From the NCBI RefSeq assembly GCF_900110215.1, contig NZ_FOCX01000008.1, positions 99,800 through 163,799 on the forward strand: a DNA stretch of 64,000 nt. The letters are read 5' to 3'. The notes below the pieces were generated by a model, which saw nothing but the letters and a program-made list of their open reading frames with translations, searched no databases and was not told the DNA's origin. Made by a program: the position numbers and the translations under genes. The stretch comes from Halorientalis persicus. GTDB lineage: Archaea; Halobacteriota; Halobacteria; Halobacteriales; Haloarculaceae. Numbering within the stretch: position 1 is the first letter of the stretch; each line of letters begins with the position of its first letter. Below are positions 17,028 to 25,708 of this stretch, piece by piece.

Positions 17028-18026
17028 ATGATGAACCGCAAGCGCGTCGGGGCATTGGCGCTTTTCGGTGCTGCGTTGCTGCTGATGGCGGTCGAACCCG
17101 CGGCCGCCCAGTCAGGGTACGCGTCGACCACCGAAGGAGCGATCTGGGGACTGAACAGTAACCTGATCTACGTGGCGGTCCCGATCACGATCCTCGTCGA
17201 AGGGATCCTGATCTACACCGTCTGGAAGTACCAGAAGACCGACGAGGCCAAGCCGACCCAGGAGAACCGCCGGCTGGAGATCACCTGGACCGTCGCGACG
17301 GCCGTCATCCTCCTTTTCGTCGGCGTCGCCTCCTATCAGGTACTCGGGAACCCCTACGTCGCCGCGTCGTCGGAGAACACGCTCCAGGGCGATCCCGCCG
17401 ACGAGATCGAAGTGTACGGACAGAAGTACAACTGGAACTTCGTCTACCGGAACGTCAGCGTCGACGACGCCAGCGCCACCGGCGTATCGATGACGAACGT
17501 CTCGATCGAGGGGACGACAGTCGAGAACGTCACCGACGAGGGAGTCGTGATATCGGGCGGATCCGTCTCCAGCGCCGATGACGGCGCGCTCGAGAGCGCC
17601 GCCCTCGTCAACGGAACGGTGACCGCCGGTGCCGGCAACGCCTCCCAGTACGAGACCGGCGAGCAGGTCTCCGTCGACGACGTGAGTCTCAGTGGGGCGG
17701 CCGTCGAAGGCGCGAGCATCTCGGGTGCCACCGTCGAGAGTACGAACACGATGGTCATGCCAGTGGATCGGAACATTCGGCTGAACATCACCGCAAACGA
17801 CTGGCTGCACGCGTTCCACGTCCCCGCGCTGGGGCTGAAGCAGGACGCGCTGCCGGGACAGTCCAACTACATCGTCACCAAGGCCACCCAGACTGGTGAG
17901 TACCAGCTCTACTGCGCCGAGTACTGCGGCGTCGGTCACTCGGGTATGCTCGGGAGCGTCGACGTCCAGTCACAGTCGGACTACGACTCCTGGCTGGCCC
18001 AGTCCTGGTTCAGCGCCCAGGGATAG
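17028..18026 (+). CDS. coxB: Cytochrome c oxidase subunit II with a repeat insertion in the CuA domain
   Basis: A 332-residue subunit II. It has a signal or first TM (ALFGAALLLMAVEPAAAQ), two membrane helices (about 45-65 and 85-105), and an extracellular cupredoxin CuA domain. CuA ligands are seen in DWLHAFHVP and CAEYCGVGHSGM (about 290-306). Between the strand ending YNWNFVYRN (about 141) and MVMPVDRN (about 240) lie roughly 95 extra residues of five-residue periodicity (VSMTN, VSIEG, TTVEN, VSLSG, GASIS), resembling a pentapeptide beta-helix. The other oxidase subunits are not nearby. It delivers electrons to the heme-copper centre. Confidence 0.92.
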   Translation: MMNRKRVGALALFGAALLLMAVEPAAAQSGYASTTEGAIWGLNSNLIYVAVPITILVEGILIYTVWKYQKTDEAKPTQENRRLEITWTVATAVILLFVGVASYQVLGNPYVAASSENTLQGDPADEIEVYGQKYNWNFVYRNVSVDDASATGVSMTNVSIEGTTVENVTDEGVVISGGSVSSADDGALESAALVNGTVTAGAGNASQYETGEQVSVDDVSLSGAAVEGASISGATVESTNTMVMPVDRNIRLNITANDWLHAFHVPALGLKQDALPGQSNYIVTKATQTGEYQLYCAEYCGVGHSGMLGSVDVQSQSDYDSWLAQSWFSAQG

Positions 18027-18038
18027 ACGCACCGTCCG

Positions 18039-18046
18039 TTTCTTTT
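18039..18046 (+). terminator. T-rich tract after coxB
   Basis: A pyrimidine run (TTTCTTTTC) just after the coxB stop. T-rich tracts like this end transcription in archaea. No strong hairpin precedes it. Confidence 0.35.
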
Positions 18047-18079
18047 CGATTCCGCTCGGTATCGGACCCACCTGACCGA

Positions 18080-18349
18080 CTAGTCGCTCGTCGCCGCGTC
18101 CGCCGTCTCGGTCTCGACCTCCGTGTCGTCTGCCAGGAACCGTTCCCCGCGTTCCGTCGTCCGGTAGACGACTTCACCACTGACCGGCTCTACCAGGCCG
18201 TGTTCGACGAGGACGGCACACCGCCGTTCGACGTATCGCAGATGCATCCCGAGCCGGTTCGCGACCAGCGCGAGGTAATCCGGTCGTTCTTCGTGAAGCT
18301 GTCGGAGAATCCGCTCGTCTGCCGATCGCATCCAGTTGGGTCCGGACAT
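18080..18349 (-). CDS. PhiH1-like winged-helix transcriptional regulator
   Basis: An 89-residue DNA-binding protein beginning MSGPNWMRSADERIL. It is a winged helix with helix-turn-helix PDYLALVANRLGMHLRYVERRCAVLVEHGLVE and wing VVYRTTERGERFL, the pattern of the haloarchaeal PhiH1-repressor-like family, plus an acidic tail. The start at 18349 is preferred over 18382, since the longer version would run through a perfect inverted repeat (18365-18385) that looks like its operator. Probably autoregulated; target genes unknown. Confidence 0.82.
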   Translation of the reverse strand: MSGPNWMRSADERILRQLHEERPDYLALVANRLGMHLRYVERRCAVLVEHGLVEPVSGEVVYRTTERGERFLADDTEVETETADAATSD

Positions 18350-18364
18350 CGTTCTCGCTCGTAG

Positions 18365-18385
18365 TATGTGGGTTGGTCCCACATA
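18365..18385. promoter_or_regulatory. Inverted repeat, candidate operator of the winged-helix regulator
   Basis: Arms TATGTGGG and CCCACATA (8 bases, perfect) flank a 5-base spacer TTGGT. The centre lies about 26 bases before the regulator's ATG, on top of the expected TATA position, which fits autorepression. Confidence 0.55.
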
Positions 18386-18456
18386 ACACTATCGCAAGTC
18401 TTGCCGGGGGCATGGCGTGAGAGACAGACCGGACAGAAGACCCGGCGAAAAGCCGG

Positions 18457-19194
18457 TCAGCAGACGTTCCCGGTCGCGTAGACGTCGCCGTCCTGCGTGA
18501 CCTCGATACCGATGCCGATCTGGTTCGCGTTCTCGTAGAGCAGGCGGTTCCGATTGATCCCCGAGAACCAGTCGTCGACGATCGCTCGCGCGACCTCCTT
18601 CTCAGTCGACAGGAACTCGCCATCGTGGGTTCGGCCGGCGACGGCGTGCCCGATCACTTCGAGCCGGTTGCCTTCCGCGTTGACGACGTAGGTCCCGGGA
18701 TTAGAATTGAACTGACAGGACGAGTAGAGGCCAGCCCTCCTGTACCGCTCCTTACTGAACACGCCGTCGATAGCGTGACTGACGCGTCCCTCGTCGGCCA
18801 TCGCCACGCTGTGGTTGTGTGCCATCGTATCGAGCTTCTTCGCGACCTGTCCGTTCGTGAGCAACTCGGAGAGACCCCGGTCCGTCCGACGCTGGTTGAT
18901 CTGACGCTTGACGCTCCTGCGGATCTCTTTGGCCTCGAACCGTCGAGCCGGGATCGTCTGTTCCTCCTCTGGAGGCTGGACGGTCTCCACCTCGCCGCCG
19001 GGGATCGTCGTTCGCGCGGCCGGGTTCGATTCACCATCGCTCGGTCCCGTTGCCGTGCTCGGGCCCGGTGTCGGAGTCGACATACTCGTCGTGCCGGCAC
19101 CGCCACCACCGATCTGCATCCCGATGAGGACACCCACCCCCATCGAAACGAGAACGATGACGCCAAGCACCGACAACGCCGCCTTGTTTACCAT
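18457..19194 (-). CDS. Membrane-anchored CAP (SCP-like) domain protein
   Basis: A 245-residue protein. Residues 7-29 form one membrane anchor (LGVIVLVSMGVGVLIGMQIG), residues 35-80 are a Thr/Pro/Ser-rich linker, and residues about 95-245 are a CAP/SCP domain (INQRRTDRGLSELLTNGQ, MAHNHSVAMADEGRVSH, IVDDWFSG, NANQIGIGIEV). Haloarchaeal CAP proteins are exported and of unknown function. A TTTACTAGG box on the minus strand about 28 bases upstream suggests leaderless transcription. It stands alone between convergent and divergent neighbours. Confidence 0.85.
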   Translation of the reverse strand: MVNKAALSVLGVIVLVSMGVGVLIGMQIGGGGAGTTSMSTPTPGPSTATGPSDGESNPAARTTIPGGEVETVQPPEEEQTIPARRFEAKEIRRSVKRQINQRRTDRGLSELLTNGQVAKKLDTMAHNHSVAMADEGRVSHAIDGVFSKERYRRAGLYSSCQFNSNPGTYVVNAEGNRLEVIGHAVAGRTHDGEFLSTEKEVARAIVDDWFSGINRNRLLYENANQIGIGIEVTQDGDVYATGNVC

Positions 19195-19327
19195 ACTATG
19201 TGTCCAATTACCGACCTAGTAAATCAACTTTTGGTGGCGTCGTAACTCTCGTAACCGATCGTTACACCGGCTGATTTCCGCCGGTTCGACTCCGAATTCC
19301 CTGTCCGCTCCCGCGCTTTGCCGCCGG

Positions 19328-19783
19328 TCACGTCGGTCGCTTCAGCGACAGTGCCGTCCGGTCGAACTCACAGACCAGCCGTTCGTCCTCGCCGACGACG
19401 AACGCCTCGACGTGCATGGTGACGACGCCGCGGTCGCCGTCGCTGGTCTCGCGTTTGTCCGTGACCGTCGACTGGGCCCGGATCGTGTCGCCGTGGTAGA
19501 CTGGTGCCGGATGTTCCACGTTGTCGTAGGACAGGTTCGCGACGATGGTCCCGTCGGTCGTGTCGGGTATGGTCAACCCGACGGCGAGACTCATCGTCAA
19601 GAGCCCGTTGACGATCCGTTCGCCGAAGTCCGTGTCGGCGGCGAACGCCGAATCGAGGTGGAGCGGTTGCTGGTTCATCGTCATGTCACAGAACCGCTGG
19701 TTGTCGCTCTCGGAGATGGTTCGGCGTTTCTCGTGTCGGATCGTCTCCCCCACCTCGAACTCCTCGTAGTACAGGCCAGTCAT
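19328..19783 (-). CDS. MaoC-like (hot-dog) dehydratase
   Basis: A 151-residue single hot-dog domain starting MTGLYYEEFEVGE. The hydratase motif is present as the YDN-x(n)-H region and DMTMNQQPLHLDSAFA followed by FGERIVNGLLTMSLAVGL, where Asp/Asn-x-His are the expected active residues. MaoC proteins hydrate enoyl-CoA esters. It is divergent from the citE gene 84 bases away, an arrangement seen in organisms handling C4/C5 hydroxyacyl-CoA. It is much shorter than the two-domain mesaconyl-CoA hydratase of the methylaspartate cycle, so it is probably not that enzyme itself. Confidence 0.87.
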   Translation of the reverse strand: MTGLYYEEFEVGETIRHEKRRTISESDNQRFCDMTMNQQPLHLDSAFAADTDFGERIVNGLLTMSLAVGLTIPDTTDGTIVANLSYDNVEHPAPVYHGDTIRAQSTVTDKRETSDGDRGVVTMHVEAFVVGEDERLVCEFDRTALSLKRPT

Positions 19784-19867
19784 GCCCGCTTCCTCGCCCG
19801 CCCGGGTGATAAACGCTGGCGTCCACCGGAGGGGAACGGACTTGTGGCTGGGCGCACACGGCCGCGT

Positions 19868-20719
19868 ATGGCTCGCAGAAGCGTCCTGTTTTCCCCCGGC
19901 GACCAGCCGGAACTCGTGCGGAAGGCACCCGACTCCGGAGCCGACGCCGTCGTGTTCGATCTGGAGGACGCGGTGGTCCCCGATCGCAAACCCGCCGCCC
20001 GGGAGGCCATCCACGAGGTTCTCACTGACCCCGCATTCGATCCCGACTGCTCGGTCTGGGTGCGCGTCAATCCGCCGGGGACGGTTGCCGAGGCCGACGT
20101 GGCGACCGCGCTTGCGGACTCGTCGGCAGTCGACGCCGTGATGGTGCCGAAGGTCGGGGACGCGACGGGTCTCGAACGGATCGTCGATCTCCTCGACGAG
20201 CACGGCGTCGACGCGCCCGTGATCGCCCTGATCGAGTCGGCGGCGGGTGTCCTCCACGCCGAGGAAATCGCGACGGCAGACCGCGTCGACGCCGTCGCTA
20301 TCGGGGCCGAGGACCTGGCAGCCGACATCGGCGCGACCCGGACCGAAGAGGGGTTCGAGGTCCTCCACGCCCGCGAACAGGTCGTCCTCGCCGCCGCGGC
20401 CGCCGGCATCGACGCGCTCGACACGATCCACGTCGACGTGGACGACACCGAGGGGCTTGCGTCGGCCGCCGAGACCACGGTCCAGCTCGGCTTCGACGGG
20501 AAGATGGCGATCCACCCGGCTCAGGTGCCGGTCATCAACGACGCGTTCACACCGAGCGAGGACCGCATCGACTGGGCCGAACGCGTGCTGGCGGCCAAAG
20601 CCGAGGCCGACGCCGAGGGGCGGGGCGTGTTCCGCGTCGACGACGAGATGATCGACGCCCCACTGATCGCCCAGGCCCAACAGGTACTCGACCGCGCACG
20701 CGCCGCTGGGAAACGGTAG
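19868..20719 (+). CDS. citE: HpcH/HpaI/CitE-family C-C lyase (malyl/methylmalyl-CoA lyase-like)
   Basis: A 283-residue TIM-barrel enzyme. It starts with RSVLFSPGDQPEL, where the conserved Arg binds CoA or acid. DAVVFDLEDAV supplies the metal-binding acid, VRVNPP follows, then ALIESAAGVLHAEEI and AIGAEDLAADIGATR with metal-binding Glu/Asp, and finally GFDGKMAIHPAQV. In haloarchaea this family cleaves beta-methylmalyl-CoA to glyoxylate and propionyl-CoA in the methylaspartate cycle. The neighbouring MaoC and glutamate dehydrogenase genes fit. Substrate cannot be decided from the sequence. Confidence 0.88.
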   Translation: MARRSVLFSPGDQPELVRKAPDSGADAVVFDLEDAVVPDRKPAAREAIHEVLTDPAFDPDCSVWVRVNPPGTVAEADVATALADSSAVDAVMVPKVGDATGLERIVDLLDEHGVDAPVIALIESAAGVLHAEEIATADRVDAVAIGAEDLAADIGATRTEEGFEVLHAREQVVLAAAAAGIDALDTIHVDVDDTEGLASAAETTVQLGFDGKMAIHPAQVPVINDAFTPSEDRIDWAERVLAAKAEADAEGRGVFRVDDEMIDAPLIAQAQQVLDRARAAGKR

Positions 20720-20769
20720 CAGGCCTTATATAATATTAACTCTTTGATATGATAATAACACCACAACGC

Positions 20770-20775
20770 TTACTA
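20770..20775 (+). promoter_or_regulatory. TATA-like box of glutamate dehydrogenase
   Basis: TTACTA centred about 26 bases before the ATG at 20799. A larger A/T island with several TATA-like words (20725-20760) lies just upstream. Confidence 0.4.
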
Positions 20776-20798
20776 TCGAAACGGTCGACGACTGTGCC

Positions 20799-22058
20799 AT
20801 GTCCGGTGACGTAAACCCGTTCGAGAGTCTGCAAGAGCAGATCGACGACGCGGCCACGTACGTCGACGTGGACTCCGACGTGCTCGAACGGTTGAAACGG
20901 CCCGAACGAGTTCTCGAGACCACACTCTCGGTCGAGATGGACGACGGGTCGATCGAGGTGTTCACCGCGTTCCGGTCGCAGTTCAACGGCGACCGTGGCC
21001 CCTACAAGGGGGGTATCCGGTACCACCCCAACGTGAGTCGGGACGAGGTCAAGGCGCTTTCGGGGTGGATGGTGTACAAGTGCGCGACCGTCGACATCCC
21101 CTACGGCGGCGGGAAAGGCGGCATCGTGATCGACCCGCGTGAGTACTCGCTGTCGGAACTCGAACGCGTCACACGGTCCTACGCGAAAGAGCTCCGGCCG
21201 CTGATCGGCCCCGACCGTGACATTCCCGCTCCGGACGTCAACACCGGCCAGCGGGAGATGAACTGGATCAAAGACACCTACGAGACGCTCGAAAATACCA
21301 CGGCCCCGGGGACGGTAACGGGCAAGGCACCGACCAGCGGCGGGAGTGCGGGCCGCGTCGAAGCGACCGGCCGCTCGGTGATGCTCACCGCCCGCGAAGC
21401 GTTCGAATACCTCGGACAGAACGTCGCCGAGGCGACCGTCGCTGTCCAGGGCTTCGGCAACGCCGGTTCGGTGGCCGCCGGGCTGATCGACGAGGAACTC
21501 GACGCGAACGTCGTCGCCGTCTCCGACTCCAGCGGTGCGATCCACGATCCGGAGGGCCTCGACGTGGCCGCAGTCAAAACCCACAAGACGGAGACTGGAC
21601 AGCTCTCGGGCTACCAAGACGCCAGCGAGGAACTGACCAACGAGGAACTGCTGACGATGGACGTGGACCTGCTGATCCCCGCGGCGCTGGAGAACGCCAT
21701 CGATCAGGAAATCGCCGATCGGGTCAGCGCAGACATCATCGTCGAGGCCGCGAACGGGCCGTTGACGCCCGACGCCGACGACGTGTTGACCGACCGCGAC
21801 GTGACGGTTTTCCCCGACATCCTCGCCAACGCGGGCGGTGTCACGGTCTCGTATTTCGAGTGGGTGCAGAACCGCCAGCGGTTCTACTGGACCGAAGAGC
21901 GCGTCAACGAGGAACTCGAACGGGTCGTCACCAACGCCTTCGATACGCTCACCGATACATACGACGAAAACGACGTTCCCAACTACCAGACCGCGGCCTA
22001 CGTCACCGCTATCGAACGGGTCGCCAACGCCGCCGACGAGGCGGGCGTGTTCCCCTAG
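20799..22058 (+). CDS. gdhB: Glutamate dehydrogenase
   Basis: A 419-residue hexameric-type Glu/Leu dehydrogenase. The substrate region is [25 protein letters not shown], with the catalytic lysine in GGGKGG (about residue 107) and PAPDVNT. The Rossmann domain has [12 protein letters not shown] (about residue 221). It interconverts glutamate and 2-oxoglutarate plus ammonia. Beyond nitrogen assimilation, glutamate feeds glutamate mutase in the methylaspartate cycle, which fits the adjacent CitE-type lyase. Its stop overlaps the stop of the convergent lipoprotein gene through a shared CTAG. Confidence 0.95.
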   Translation: MSGDVNPFESLQEQIDDAATYVDVDSDVLERLKRPERVLETTLSVEMDDGSIEVFTAFRSQFNGDRGPYKGGIRYHPNVSRDEVKALSGWMVYKCATVDIPYGGGKGGIVIDPREYSLSELERVTRSYAKELRPLIGPDRDIPAPDVNTGQREMNWIKDTYETLENTTAPGTVTGKAPTSGGSAGRVEATGRSVMLTAREAFEYLGQNVAEATVAVQGFGNAGSVAAGLIDEELDANVVAVSDSSGAIHDPEGLDVAAVKTHKTETGQLSGYQDASEELTNEELLTMDVDLLIPAALENAIDQEIADRVSADIIVEAANGPLTPDADDVLTDRDVTVFPDILANAGGVTVSYFEWVQNRQRFYWTEERVNEELERVVTNAFDTLTDTYDENDVPNYQTAAYVTAIERVANAADEAGVFP

Positions 22059-23035
22059 TCTTCCGAGAGAGCGTTGTACTCGCCTTCGACGATCACGAGC
22101 GGTCCGTCGATCTCGATGGCGCGCTCGTCGGCCTCCTGTCCTAACTCGGACTCGATGGTCCCGCGGTCGTCGACCGCGTCGGCGCTGGGGTAGCGCAGAG
22201 CCACGGCGACCGTCAAGTCGTCTTCTTCGATGCTCGCACTGCCGGCGAACCCGAGCACGTCCGGATCGATGTCGGTGTCCTGCAACGTCGTGAAGTCGCG
22301 CTCGGAGTCGCCCTCGAGGACGCCGCCATCCGGATCGAATTCGACACCACTGTACCCACGGACTGGGAGCGCGGACTGGAGTTCGTCGTACGCTTCGTAT
22401 TCGCCCGCGAACCGGGTACGCTCGTTCGTGGCCGCGTCGATGGTCGCCTCGATTCGTGCCGTCGCGTCCTCGACACCGGCCGCTTCGTCGCTCACGTACA
22501 GCACGGCGTCCTGTGAGACCGCGGTCGTCGCGTTGCCGTCGATGTAGAGTGTGTATCCCTCGTACTCCTCGCTCCGACTCGCGTTGCGCTCCTGTGTCTG
22601 GCGGATAGCGTCCGTGTCGTAGTCACCCTCGAATACGCGCGTCCCGTTGACGAGGGTGAACCGGTCCGTGTTCGACCCGTCGGCGGTCGGTTTGGCGATC
22701 CCTTTGGGATTCAGGGCCTGGGAGAGCCACCCGATGGGGACGGCCCATTCCGTGACGGACATCGCGAGCGCGTCGTCCTGGATGCGCTGGTTCTCCTGAC
22801 CATCCCCGGCGTCGTTTCGCAGTGTCGCACCGGCGGCCGAGGAGACGTCTATGCCACCGCCCCCGTCCGTCGTGCTGGTTCCGATCCACGCGTTGTACGC
22901 CGCGGATTCGCCCTCACTGACGCTACTGCCGCCGCCGGTGACACCGTTCAAGACGCCGCCGAGACACCCCGCCAGCGACGTGGTCGCCAGTGCCCCTGCC
23001 GTGCCAGTCGCTCTGACGAATTGTCGTCGATCCAT
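22055..23035 (-). CDS. Tat-exported lipoprotein, haloarchaeal hypothetical
   Basis: A 326-residue protein with Tat motif RRQFVRATG and a lipobox LAGC (Cys near residue 23), then a Gly/Ser-rich linker. The mature part contains beta-rich sequence ([48 protein letters not shown]) and no motif I can assign. The start MDRRQF is used; an upstream MSG would place residues before the Tat arginines. On the minus strand an ATTTTAAC box lies about 33 bases upstream. It is convergent with gdh, sharing CTAG at the stops. Confidence 0.8.
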   Translation of the reverse strand: MDRRQFVRATGTAGALATTSLAGCLGGVLNGVTGGGSSVSEGESAAYNAWIGTSTTDGGGGIDVSSAAGATLRNDAGDGQENQRIQDDALAMSVTEWAVPIGWLSQALNPKGIAKPTADGSNTDRFTLVNGTRVFEGDYDTDAIRQTQERNASRSEEYEGYTLYIDGNATTAVSQDAVLYVSDEAAGVEDATARIEATIDAATNERTRFAGEYEAYDELQSALPVRGYSGVEFDPDGGVLEGDSERDFTTLQDTDIDPDVLGFAGSASIEEDDLTVAVALRYPSADAVDDRGTIESELGQEADERAIEIDGPLVIVEGEYNALSED

Positions 23036-23197
23036 GCCGGACACAAAATATGTCTTACAGTTAAAATTTCGGCACTCGGGACAGCCGACGAGCGTCCGGC
23101 AGTGGCTGTTCTCAGGGCTCGCCCCGAGTGGTTGGGTATTTGATCGGTCGCTGGCGATGCTGGATCGGCACCCACGAAATCACCTCGAACGCTGGGG

Positions 23198-23203
23198 TTT
23201 TAC
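23198..23203 (+). promoter_or_regulatory. TATA box of the SRPBCC gene
   Basis: TTTTAC centred about 26 bases before a GTG at 23226, supporting that GTG as the leaderless start. Confidence 0.45.
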
Positions 23204-23225
23204 CCGCGCTGGCCATAGCGATACT

Positions 23226-23705
23226 GTGTCTCAGTACCAGCGAACAGTCCGGATCGATGCGCAGTTCGACGAGGTGTGGGACTTTCACTCGCGGGTGACG
23301 GGTCTCGAAGCGTTGACGCCGGGCTGGATGAATCTGGAGATCGAGTCGGTCACGGGGCCGGACGGCGACCCCGATCCCGGAATCCTCGAGACGGGCGCAC
23401 GGATCGAGTCGTCGGTCCGGCCGTTCGGCGTCGGCCCGCGCCAGGAGTGGATCTCCGTCATCGTCGAACGCGAAGAGAGCGACGGCTCGGCGATGTTCCG
23501 CGACACGATGGACGGCGGTCCCTTCGCCGAGTGGGAACACACGCACTCTTTCTTCGCCGACGGCGACGGGACTATCATCCACGACCGCGTGGAGTACGAA
23601 CTCCCCCTCGGGGGGCTCGGCCGTGCAGTGTCGCCGCTGGCGGTCGTCGGCATGGAGCCGATGTTTCGGTACCGCCACCGGCAGACGAGGAAACTGCTCG
23701 AGTAG
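23226..23705 (+). CDS. SRPBCC (START-like) ligand-binding protein
   Basis: A 159-residue protein of the polyketide cyclase/SRPBCC superfamily. The first strand YQRTVRIDAQFDEVWDFHSRV, helix LEALTPGWMNLEI, and the final long helix PMFRYRHRQTRKLLE give the typical beta-alpha-beta6-alpha layout. The GTG start follows a TATA box; an ATG at 23157 would add 23 residues that do not fit the fold. The ligand is unknown. It precedes the MutS-like gene by 45 bases on the same strand. Confidence 0.8.
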   Translation: MSQYQRTVRIDAQFDEVWDFHSRVTGLEALTPGWMNLEIESVTGPDGDPDPGILETGARIESSVRPFGVGPRQEWISVIVEREESDGSAMFRDTMDGGPFAEWEHTHSFFADGDGTIIHDRVEYELPLGGLGRAVSPLAVVGMEPMFRYRHRQTRKLLE

Positions 23706-23750
23706 CCGGGTTTCCGAACCACTAAGACCGCGCCGTGTCTGGCCGGGGGT

Positions 23751-25508
23751 ATGCGACTGGAGGAGTACTGGGGCGTCGGGCCCAAGACGAAGGCGTTGCT
23801 GGCCGACAGTATCGGCGAGGCGGCGGCGATCCAGGCCATCGAGGACGCCGACAGCCGTGCGCTGATGGAGGCCGGACTGAGTCGAGGGCGAGCCACCCGG
23901 ATTCTCCGGCGCGCCAACGGCGGCGAGGGGATGGCTGTCCTCGCGACCCGGGACACGCGGGACGTGTACAAGTCGATCCTCGATCTGACGAGCCAGTTCG
24001 CGGTCACGCGCCACGCCGAGGACCGCATCCGCGTGCTGACACCGTTGCGCGACCGCGGGGCAATGACGGATCGCCTCGATTCCGTCCTCGCGGCCGTCGA
24101 CGCCTGGACGGCACTCACCGAGTCCGACCGCGAGGCCGTCGTCGAGGCCTTCGAGAGCCACGACAGCGTCAGCGGCGGCGAGCGCTCCGCGGTCGAGACG
24201 GCGGTCGAACTGCTGGATCTCGGCGTCAGTGGCGGCGTCTTCGACCGCGTGTCCGAGTTGGACCGCGACGTGCTGGCCGACGCCGCCGACGCGCTCGCGG
24301 CGCTGGGTGAGGGTGGCGTCGACCGCGGCGTCGACGACCGCCTCGACGAGTTGCGCGACCAGTACGCCGCCGTCGACGAACTCGCCGCGAACCAGAGCGA
24401 GGTCGTGGAGGCCGTCCAGGAGAGCGCCCGCGGTGCCGAGGAGTTCCGCGAGGCCTTCCGCCGCCACGTCACCGACGAGACCGGCGTCCCCGCGGCCGCG
24501 ATCAGGGAGGCGATGCCCGGCGACGCCACCGACGCGGCCGGCTTCGTCGGCGAGAGTCTCAGGACCCTGGCCGACGACCGCCGGACCGCCGTCGATGAGC
24601 GCGAAGCCGAGATCGTCGCCGATCTGGAGGGGGCCATCGAGGACGCCCGCGAGGAGATCGACACCGCCGTCGCGGCCGTCGACGACGCGGCGCTGTACGT
24701 CTCACTGGCCCGCTTTGCCGACGCCTACGATCTGACCCGACCGACGTTCGTCGACGACCGCGAGACCGTCGCCGTCCGTGGCGCGCGGAATCTCGACCTG
24801 CAGGCGGCCGACGTGACTGTCCAGCCCGTCGACTACGCCGTCGGCGACCACGAGATCGACTTCCCGAGCGAGTCCGCGCCGCCGGCCGGAGACCGGGTGA
24901 CCGTCCTCACCGGGGCCAACAGCGGGGGGAAGACGACGCTGCTGGAGACGCTCTGTCAGGTACAACTGCTCGCTCAGATGGGGTTGCCGGTTCCGGCCGA
25001 CGCCGCCGAGGTCGGCATCGTGGACGTGATCGTGTTCCACCGCCGGCACGCCAGTTTCAACGCGGGCGTGCTGGAGTCGACGCTCCAGACGGTCGTGCCG
25101 CCGCTGACCGACGCGGGTCGGACGCTGATGCTGGTCGACGAGTTCGAGGCCATCACGGAACCGGGCAGCGCCGCCGACCTGTTGCACGGGCTGGTCACGC
25201 TGACCGTCGACGAGGACGCGCTGGGCGTGTTCGTCACCCACCTCGCAGACGACCTCGAACCGCTCCCCGACGCGGCCCGGACCGACGGCATCTTCGCCGA
25301 GGGGCTGACCACCGAACTGGACCTCTCGGTGGACTACCAGCCCCGCTTTGGCACTGTGGGGAAGTCCACGCCGGAGTTCATCGTCTCGCGACTCGTGGCC
25401 AACGCCGACGACCGCAAGGAGCGCGCCGGGTTCGAGACCCTGGCCACTGCGGTCGGCCAGGAGGCGGTCCAGCGGACGCTGGCCGACGCCAAGTGGTCAC
25501 AGAACTAG
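23751..25508 (+). CDS. MutS-like ATPase with N-terminal helix-hairpin-helix
   Basis: A 585-residue MutS-related protein. Residues 1-55 form a helix-hairpin-helix-like region (YWGVGPKTKALLADSIG, MEAGLSRGRATRIL). Residues 90-360 are the helical lever/core domain. The MutS ATPase domain follows, with Walker A TGANSGGKTT (about 388), Walker B LMLVDEFEA and GVFVTHLADDLE. It lacks the mismatch-recognition domain I of bacterial MutS1, so it belongs with the MutS5-like branch. It probably acts on branched or unusual DNA rather than mispairs. Its stop overlaps the next gene's stop in CTAG. Confidence 0.85.
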   Translation: MRLEEYWGVGPKTKALLADSIGEAAAIQAIEDADSRALMEAGLSRGRATRILRRANGGEGMAVLATRDTRDVYKSILDLTSQFAVTRHAEDRIRVLTPLRDRGAMTDRLDSVLAAVDAWTALTESDREAVVEAFESHDSVSGGERSAVETAVELLDLGVSGGVFDRVSELDRDVLADAADALAALGEGGVDRGVDDRLDELRDQYAAVDELAANQSEVVEAVQESARGAEEFREAFRRHVTDETGVPAAAIREAMPGDATDAAGFVGESLRTLADDRRTAVDEREAEIVADLEGAIEDAREEIDTAVAAVDDAALYVSLARFADAYDLTRPTFVDDRETVAVRGARNLDLQAADVTVQPVDYAVGDHEIDFPSESAPPAGDRVTVLTGANSGGKTTLLETLCQVQLLAQMGLPVPADAAEVGIVDVIVFHRRHASFNAGVLESTLQTVVPPLTDAGRTLMLVDEFEAITEPGSAADLLHGLVTLTVDEDALGVFVTHLADDLEPLPDAARTDGIFAEGLTTELDLSVDYQPRFGTVGKSTPEFIVSRLVANADDRKERAGFETLATAVGQEAVQRTLADAKWSQN

Positions 25509-25708
25509 TCGATTTCGTCGAGGTCCTCGACGGCGACGGCCAGCGCCGACTGCCCGTCCGGCCCCGGCTCGTCGAGTGCAACTTTCGCGATCAGGTTCCC
25601 CTTCTTCGGCGTGTACGTGACCGAGTCGACGGTGCCCTGCACGGCCTCCCCGCCGAGCGTGGTGCGCACCCGTTGGCCCTCCGCCGGTCGACTCCCGGGT
25701 TGGTCCAT
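25505..25708 (-). CDS. Small haloarchaeal protein of unknown function
   Basis: A 67-residue acidic protein starting MDQPGSRPAEGQRVRT. It has an SH3/KOW-like small beta pattern (RVRTTLGGEAVQGTVDSVTYT, KGNLIAKVALDEPG) and an acidic C-terminus. The 36 codons that could precede it are not needed for a fold and have weaker haloarchaeal codon bias. It is convergent with the MutS-like gene, sharing a CTAG at the stops. Function is not recognised. Confidence 0.65.
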   Translation of the reverse strand: MDQPGSRPAEGQRVRTTLGGEAVQGTVDSVTYTPKKGNLIAKVALDEPGPDGQSALAVAVEDLDEID

